A program made the position numbers and the translations under genes. DNA of 64,000 nt from assembly GCF_900091565.1 (NCBI RefSeq), contig NZ_FMCV01000013.1, positions 1 to 64,000 of the forward strand. Reading direction: 5' to 3'. The stretch is from Micromonospora marina (GTDB taxonomy: Bacteria > Actinomycetota > Actinomycetes > Mycobacteriales > Micromonosporaceae). Position 1 is the first letter of the stretch; each line of letters begins with the position of its first letter. A model generated the notes under the pieces. It did not search any database, was not told the DNA's origin, and saw nothing but the letters and a program-made list of their open reading frames with translations. Below are positions 57,140 through 64,000 of the stretch, one piece after another.

Positions 57140-58066
57140 ATGGACGTGGAGATCATCGAGCTGGGCCGGGACCGGCTACCCGAGGTGGTCGAGCTGTGCC
57201 GGCTGTCGTTCGACCTGCCGGAGGACGCGGCCGAGGCGTCGGATGTGGTGGTCACCGTGTCGGAGCGGGCCGCAGCGGACCGTCCGGTGCTGCGCCTCGG
57301 CGCGGTACGCGACGGCGCGCTGGTGGGCGTACTCGTCGGGTCGCTGTCGGCGGCCGATCCGCGGCTCGGCCACGTCGACCTGGTCGCGGTGGCGCCGACG
57401 GAACGCCGCCAGGGCGTTGGCGGGGCGCTGCTGACCGAGGCGGAGAGCCGGCTCGGCGCGCTCGGCGCGGCCGAGGTGCTGCTCGCCGGCAACCCGCCGC
57501 ACTACGCCTGGCCGGGTATCGACGTGCGCTACACCCCGGCGGTCTGCGCCGCGCAGCGGCTCGGCTACCGGCAGGACCGTACCGCCTGGAACATGACCGC
57601 CGAGCTGACCGAGGGGTCGTCGGCGCTGCGCTCCACCGGGTCCGCCGAGCAGCGGCTGGCCGGGCGGGGCGTGACGGTACGCCGGGCCGACTCCGACGAC
57701 CTGCCGGCGCTCGCCGCGTTCGCCCGGTCCACGTTCGGCGGCACCTGGGACGGTGAGCTGGCCGGTTCGGTGGGGCGGCCGGACGCGGGTGTGCACCTCG
57801 CCGAGCGGGACGGCGAGATCCTCGGGTTCGCCGCGTACGGGTCGGCGCGGCCGAGCTGGTTCGGGCCGATGGGCACCGCTCCGGCGGCGGAGGGCTCCGG
57901 GATCGGTGGCGTGCTGCTGCGCCGCTGCCTGCGCGACCAGGCGGCCGCCGGGATCGCCGCGGCGCAGATCGGCTGGGTGGGGCCGGTGCCGTTCTACTCG
58001 AACGCGGCCGGCGCCCGGATCGAACGGGTGTTCTTCCTCTACCGGAAAGCCATCAAAGGGTCATAG
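57140..58066 (+). CDS. Tandem GNAT-family N-acetyltransferase
   Basis: 308 residues, two GNAT domains. The first has LVAVAPTERRQGVGGALLTE near residue 92 and an extended NPPHYAWPGIDVRYTPA loop that is typical for a family of mycothiol-synthase-like tandem GNATs. The second has GSGIGGVLLRRCLRDQAAAG near 252 and ends in GARIERVFFLYRKA. Substrate unknown. TAGGGT (57126-57131) ends 8 nt before ATG 57140, 43 nt after the protease stop. Confidence 0.85.
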   Translation: MDVEIIELGRDRLPEVVELCRLSFDLPEDAAEASDVVVTVSERAAADRPVLRLGAVRDGALVGVLVGSLSAADPRLGHVDLVAVAPTERRQGVGGALLTEAESRLGALGAAEVLLAGNPPHYAWPGIDVRYTPAVCAAQRLGYRQDRTAWNMTAELTEGSSALRSTGSAEQRLAGRGVTVRRADSDDLPALAAFARSTFGGTWDGELAGSVGRPDAGVHLAERDGEILGFAAYGSARPSWFGPMGTAPAAEGSGIGGVLLRRCLRDQAAAGIAAAQIGWVGPVPFYSNAAGARIERVFFLYRKAIKGS

Positions 58067-58086
58067 GCGTCAATAGCGCCATTCGA

Positions 58087-58132
58087 CCTCCTTCGCCATC
58101 GACCGGGCTCTACGGTCGATGGCGAAGGAGGC
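58087..58132 (+). promoter_or_regulatory. Perfect 19-bp hairpin that hides a ribosome-binding site
   Basis: CCTCCTTCGCCATCGACCG (58087-58105) and CGGTCGATGGCGAAGGAGG (58113-58131) are fully complementary, with a 7-nt loop GGCTCTA. The right arm ends in GAAGGAGG, the ribosome-binding site of the small gene at 58138; the left arm is its exact anti-sequence. No U tract follows. Translation would need the hairpin to be opened. Confidence 0.85.
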
Positions 58133-58137
58133 GGTGC

Positions 58138-58380
58138 ATGACCACGAATGACGAACGGGCCGAGGATCCGGCGGCAGCCCGGCGCCCGGCCGACGAGCTT
58201 CCCGGCCAGCTCCCGTTCGACCGGCTCGACGTCGGCGACGCCGAGCAGCTCGCCGAGCTGGCCGATGGCGACGGGCCACCGGTCGAGGAGCCACGGCAGC
58301 CCGTGGACGAGCCGAGGCGGCTGCCACCGCCGTACGACCGGGCACACAAGCGGCGCAACCAGCGCCCGCTGCCCACCTGA
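58138..58380 (+). CDS. Small disordered acidic/Pro-rich protein (80 aa)
   Basis: 80 residues, hydrophilic: TTNDERAEDPAAARRPADEL, FDRLDVGDAEQLAELADGDG, then a Pro/Arg-rich end RRLPPPYDRAHKRRNQRPLP. No helix-forming membrane segment and no Cys; probably disordered and perhaps a binding partner. AAGGAGG sits 6 nt before ATG 58138 but is locked in a perfect 19-bp hairpin. Function unknown; conditional translation is likely. Confidence 0.7.
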   Translation: MTTNDERAEDPAAARRPADELPGQLPFDRLDVGDAEQLAELADGDGPPVEEPRQPVDEPRRLPPPYDRAHKRRNQRPLPT

Positions 58381-58394
58381 GCCGGACACACGGA

Positions 58395-58428
58395 AAGGGG
58401 GCGGACCGCTGACGCGGCCCGCCCCCTT
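58395..58428. terminator. Bidirectional terminator between the 80-aa gene and groEL
   Basis: AAGGGGGCGG (58395-58404) and CCGCCCCCTT (58419-58428) are perfect 10-bp arms. The loop holds an inner CCGC-TGAC-GCGG stem. It lies between convergent genes. Confidence 0.75.
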
Positions 58429-58451
58429 CGGCGTACTGGGTGGAGCTGGAC

Positions 58452-61656
<3,205 letters not shown>

Positions 61657-61765
61657 GGGCCCTCCTCAGCGACGACGGCTGGAACGGCTCATGATCTTCC
61701 ATGGTGGTCGACCGCGACGCAGCCCCGGTCCGGGGTCCGGTCACGGGAGCGCCGCCCGCCGCGGA

Positions 61766-61969
61766 TCAGGCGATGAGGCGGACCCGCTCGGCCTGCGGGC
61801 CCTTCTGCCCCTGCGCGATCTCGAACTCGACGCGCTGGCCGTCGTCGAGCGCCTTGTAGCCGTCCATCTCGATCGCGGAGAAGTGGACGAAGACGTCCTG
61901 CCCGCCGTCGACGGCGATGAAGCCGTAGCCCTTTTCGGCGTTGAACCACTTCACGGTGCCCTGTGCCAC
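61766..61969 (-). CDS. Cold-shock protein (CspA family)
   Basis: 67 residues, single OB-fold. RNP1 is KGYGFIAVD and RNP2 is DVFVHFSAI; the start [13 protein letters not shown] and the end [11 protein letters not shown] are typical. It binds single-stranded RNA and DNA and acts as RNA chaperone. GTG 61969 has GGAAG 6 nt upstream. A TAGCGT box at 62086-62081 would give a leader of about 105 nt, as is common for csp mRNAs that are controlled post-transcriptionally. Confidence 0.95.
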   Translation of the reverse strand: MAQGTVKWFNAEKGYGFIAVDGGQDVFVHFSAIEMDGYKALDDGQRVEFEIAQGQKGPQAERVRLIA

Positions 61970-62062
61970 GGTGCACTTCCTCACTCTGCGCGGCGTTCCA
62001 ACACCCGGGAACCGGCGGACCGGCACCGGCGGCGCACCGGTCCAGCGATCGGTGATGCTGAA

Positions 62063-62086
62063 TTCGGTGACCGAAATCGCACGCTA
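62063..62086 (-). promoter_or_regulatory. Probable cspA promoter with downstream palindrome
   Basis: TAGCGT (minus strand, 62086-62081) is a -10 match. TTCGGTGACCGAA (62063-62075), a 13-bp palindrome with a central G, lies at the presumed transcription start and could be an operator. No other gene starts nearby on this strand. Confidence 0.5.
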
Positions 62087-62187
62087 CACGAGGCGTGACG
62101 ACGGCGCACGACCCCAAATCGGGCATATTTCGGGCCGTGGCCGGGCCTGTCGCACACCCGCGCCGGGCCGTCCGGTATGCATGCGGC

Positions 62188-62703
62188 ATGACCAGCGTGA
62201 GCACCACGACCAACGTCCGCCGGGTCCGGCCCGAGGACGCCGCCCGGATGCGGGCGCTCCGGCTGGAGATGCTGGCCGACTCCCCGCTGGCGTTCCTGGA
62301 GACAGTGGCCGAGGCCGCCGCCCGGCCCCACACGGAGGTCGCGGCCCGGGTCGCGGCCGTCTCCCGGGGCGACCACACCGCGCAGTTCGTGGCCGATCCG
62401 GGCGGGCGCCTGGTCGGCCACGCCGGCGGCGTCGCCGCGCCGGACGAGCCGGGCCTGACGCTCGTCTACGCGGTCTACGTGACGCCGGCCCGGCGGGGCA
62501 GCGGCCTGCTGGCGGCGCTCGTCGACGAGGTGGCGGCCTGGTCGCGCGCCTGTGGACGGCCCGAGCTGATGATGGAGGTGGTGGTCGGCAACGACCGCGC
62601 CTACCGGGCCTATCAGAAGTTGGGCTTCGTGGACACCGGGGTACGGGTGCCGCACCCCCGGATCACCGGCCTGCACGAACTCCAGATGCGCCGGCCGGCC
62701 TGA
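62188..62703 (+). CDS. GNAT-family N-acetyltransferase
   Basis: 171 residues, single GNAT domain: RRVRPEDAARMRALRLEMLA at the N-terminus, ADSPLAFLETVAEA, acetyl-CoA loop VYVTPARRGSGLLAALVDEV near 98-117 and NDRAYRAYQKLGFVDTG near 140. Substrate unknown. TATGCA (62176-62181) ends 6 nt before ATG 62188, close to the leaderless layout. The gene ends shortly before an intergenic repeat. Confidence 0.85.
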   Translation: MTSVSTTTNVRRVRPEDAARMRALRLEMLADSPLAFLETVAEAAARPHTEVAARVAAVSRGDHTAQFVADPGGRLVGHAGGVAAPDEPGLTLVYAVYVTPARRGSGLLAALVDEVAAWSRACGRPELMMEVVVGNDRAYRAYQKLGFVDTGVRVPHPRITGLHELQMRRPA

Positions 62704-62711
62704 GCGCGCGC

Positions 62712-62763
62712 GTTAACAAGGGGCCCCTCCTCTACCGGAGGCGTTAAGAAGGGGCCCCTCCTT
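62712..62763. repeat. GGGGCCC palindromic intergenic repeat, copy 4
   Basis: GTTAACAAGGGGCCCCTCCT, CTACCGGAGGC, GTTAAGAAGGGGCCCCTCCT, T: two direct units as in copy 3, with an identical CTACCGGAGGC linker. It lies between the acetyltransferase stop and the convergent paaN stop, 1 nt before the latter. Confidence 0.9.
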
Positions 62764-62764
62764 C

Positions 62765-64000
62765 TCAGACGTGCCGGCGGCTCTGCACGATGCGGAACCG
62801 GTTGGCCACGTACGCGCCGTCGGTCAGCGCCGAGTTGGCCGCCGCGTTCGCGCCCGAGCCGTGGAAGTCGGAGAACGCCGCCGACTGGTTGACGAACACC
62901 CCGCCGGTCAGGTTGCAGGACAGGTGCACCCCGGCATCGATCGCCGCCGCCTCGGCCGCGTCCAGCACCGCCTCGTCGGTGGAGTAGACGCCCGCGGTCA
63001 GCGCGCCCTTCTCCCCCACCGTCTCGCGCAGGATGCGCAGGCTGTGCTCGGTGGAGTCGGTGGCGATGGCGAACGAGATCGGCCCGAACCACTCCCGCGA
63101 GTAGGTGGCGGTGTCGGAGGCGTCCAGCTTCACCACGGTCGGCGTTCGCACCACCGCGCCGGGGAAGGACGGGTGCTCGACGGTGCGCGACTCCAGCACC
63201 GGCTCGCCGACCTTGGTGACCTCCGCCAGCCGCTCCAGCACGCCGTCGTTGACGATCGCGCCGGTCAGCTCGACCCCCCGGGCCGGGTCGGCGGTCAGCT
63301 TGGCGACCGCGGCGGCGATCCCGGCCGCGACGTCGTCGAAGCTCTTGTGACCCTGGTCGGTATCGATCCCGTCGCGCGGGATAAGCAGGTTCTGCGAGGT
63401 GGTGCACATCTGGCCGCTGTACAGCGTCAGCGTGAAGCCGAGGTTGCGGCAGAGCCCGGCGAAGTCGTCGGTGGAGTCGATCACCACCGTGTTCAGGCCG
63501 GCCTTCTCGGTGTAGACGGCGGCCTGCCGGGCGTTCGCCTCCAGCCAGTCGCCGTACTCGGTGGAACCGGTGAAGTCGACGATCTTCACGGCCGGGTGCA
63601 GGGCCAGCGTGGTGGCGAGCTTCTCGCCGTCCGTCTCGGGGGCGAGCTGCACCAGGTTCGGGTCGAAGCCGGCCTCGGCGAGCACCTGGCGGGCGTACCT
63701 GACGGTGATCGCCAGCGGCAGCACGGCGCGCGGGTGCGGCTTCACGACCACCGGGTTGCCGGTGGCCAGCGAGGCGAACAGACCGGGGTACGAGTTCCAG
63801 GTCGGGAACGTGTTGCAGCCGATGACAAGCGCGACCCCGCGCGGCACCACGTGGAACGTCTTGACCATCCGCAGCGGGTCGCCCTTGCCGGCGGCCTTCT
63901 CCCAGCCGGCGGTCCCCGGGTGGCGGGTCATCTCGGCGTACGCGTAGGCGACCGCCTCCAGCGCCCGGTCCAGCGCGTGCGCGCCACCGGCCTGGAACGC
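62765..64000 (-). CDS. paaN: PaaN-type aldehyde dehydrogenase (phenylacetate degradation), 5' end outside window
   Basis: The last 411 residues are visible; the frame is open to the right edge (AFQAGGAHALDRALEAVAYA). ALDH fold: VIGCNTFPTWNSYPGLFASL, VDFTGSTEYGDWLE, the catalytic Cys in YSGQMCTTSQNLLIP, and a C-terminal EWFGPISFAIATDSTE and GSGANAAANSALTDGAYVAN. These match the actinobacterial PaaN proteins, which handle the aldehyde after ring opening of phenylacetyl-CoA epoxide. The remaining paa genes would lie further right. No promoter is visible because the start is missing. Confidence 0.85.
   Translation of the reverse strand, partial: AFQAGGAHALDRALEAVAYAYAEMTRHPGTAGWEKAAGKGDPLRMVKTFHVVPRGVALVIGCNTFPTWNSYPGLFASLATGNPVVVKPHPRAVLPLAITVRYARQVLAEAGFDPNLVQLAPETDGEKLATTLALHPAVKIVDFTGSTEYGDWLEANARQAAVYTEKAGLNTVVIDSTDDFAGLCRNLGFTLTLYSGQMCTTSQNLLIPRDGIDTDQGHKSFDDVAAGIAAAVAKLTADPARGVELTGAIVNDGVLERLAEVTKVGEPVLESRTVEHPSFPGAVVRTPTVVKLDASDTATYSREWFGPISFAIATDSTEHSLRILRETVGEKGALTAGVYSTDEAVLDAAEAAAIDAGVHLSCNLTGGVFVNQSAAFSDFHGSGANAAANSALTDGAYVANRFRIVQSRRHV

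Overview
The window is high-GC actinobacterial chromosome, most likely from a Micromonospora-like member of the Micromonosporaceae. The reasons are G/C-ended codons throughout, mycothiol biology (mshD, a mycothiol-dependent isomerase-type enzyme), a GlnR-type nitrogen regulator, CIRCE-controlled groEL, and four copies of an intergenic GGGGCCC palindromic repeat that I associate with Micromonospora and Salinispora. It reads mainly as core chromosome. The only mobile-element trace is the 3' end of an IS110-type transposase at the left edge.

Left part (0.4-8.2 kb): murB and a mycothiol-dependent enzyme diverge. They are followed by a complete beta-glucoside/cello-oligosaccharide uptake operon: lipoprotein binding protein, two permeases, GH1 beta-glucosidase and a LacI-type repressor. 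Two identical 12-bp palindromes flank its promoter. No ATPase is encoded, so a shared ATPase must act in trans. From 8 to 20.6 kb lie small housekeeping and accessory genes: acetyltransferase, macro-domain protein, EI24 membrane protein, WYL regulator, SDR, nucleotidyltransferase, VOC protein paired with a CGNR regulator, AlaX-type editing protein, and the conserved trio XRE regulator / HBHA-like protein / DUF2516. Hydrolases, an asparaginase and a BKACE enzyme follow.

Middle (20.6-42 kb): gene order here resembles the mycobacterial Rv0811c-Rv0819 block as I recall it: ygfZ, aminodeoxychorismate lyase, nitrobindin, sseC, thiosulfate sulfurtransferase, LmeA-like protein, GlnR, mshD. The sulfurtransferase operon is preceded by a 25-codon Cys-rich leader peptide, a probable cysteine attenuator. 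A DUF47-Pit phosphate-uptake operon has a three-repeat PHO box directly behind ppk2.

Right part (42-64 kb): DinG-like helicase, AI-2E family permease, a stand-alone GroES-like protein, PrsW-type protease, a SAM-IV-like riboswitch upstream of a broken class V aminotransferase, FUSC protein, FAD-linked oxidase, GlpD, a membrane-embedded subtilisin, groEL with two CIRCE operators, cspA-type protein and the 3' part of paaN.

A unifying feature is promoter layout. Twenty-eight genes have a TANNNT box that ends 6-8 nt before the start codon, which implies leaderless mRNAs. This fixed many start sites and exposed one small gene of 34 codons and the Cys leader. All family names rest on my reading of motifs; no database search was run.
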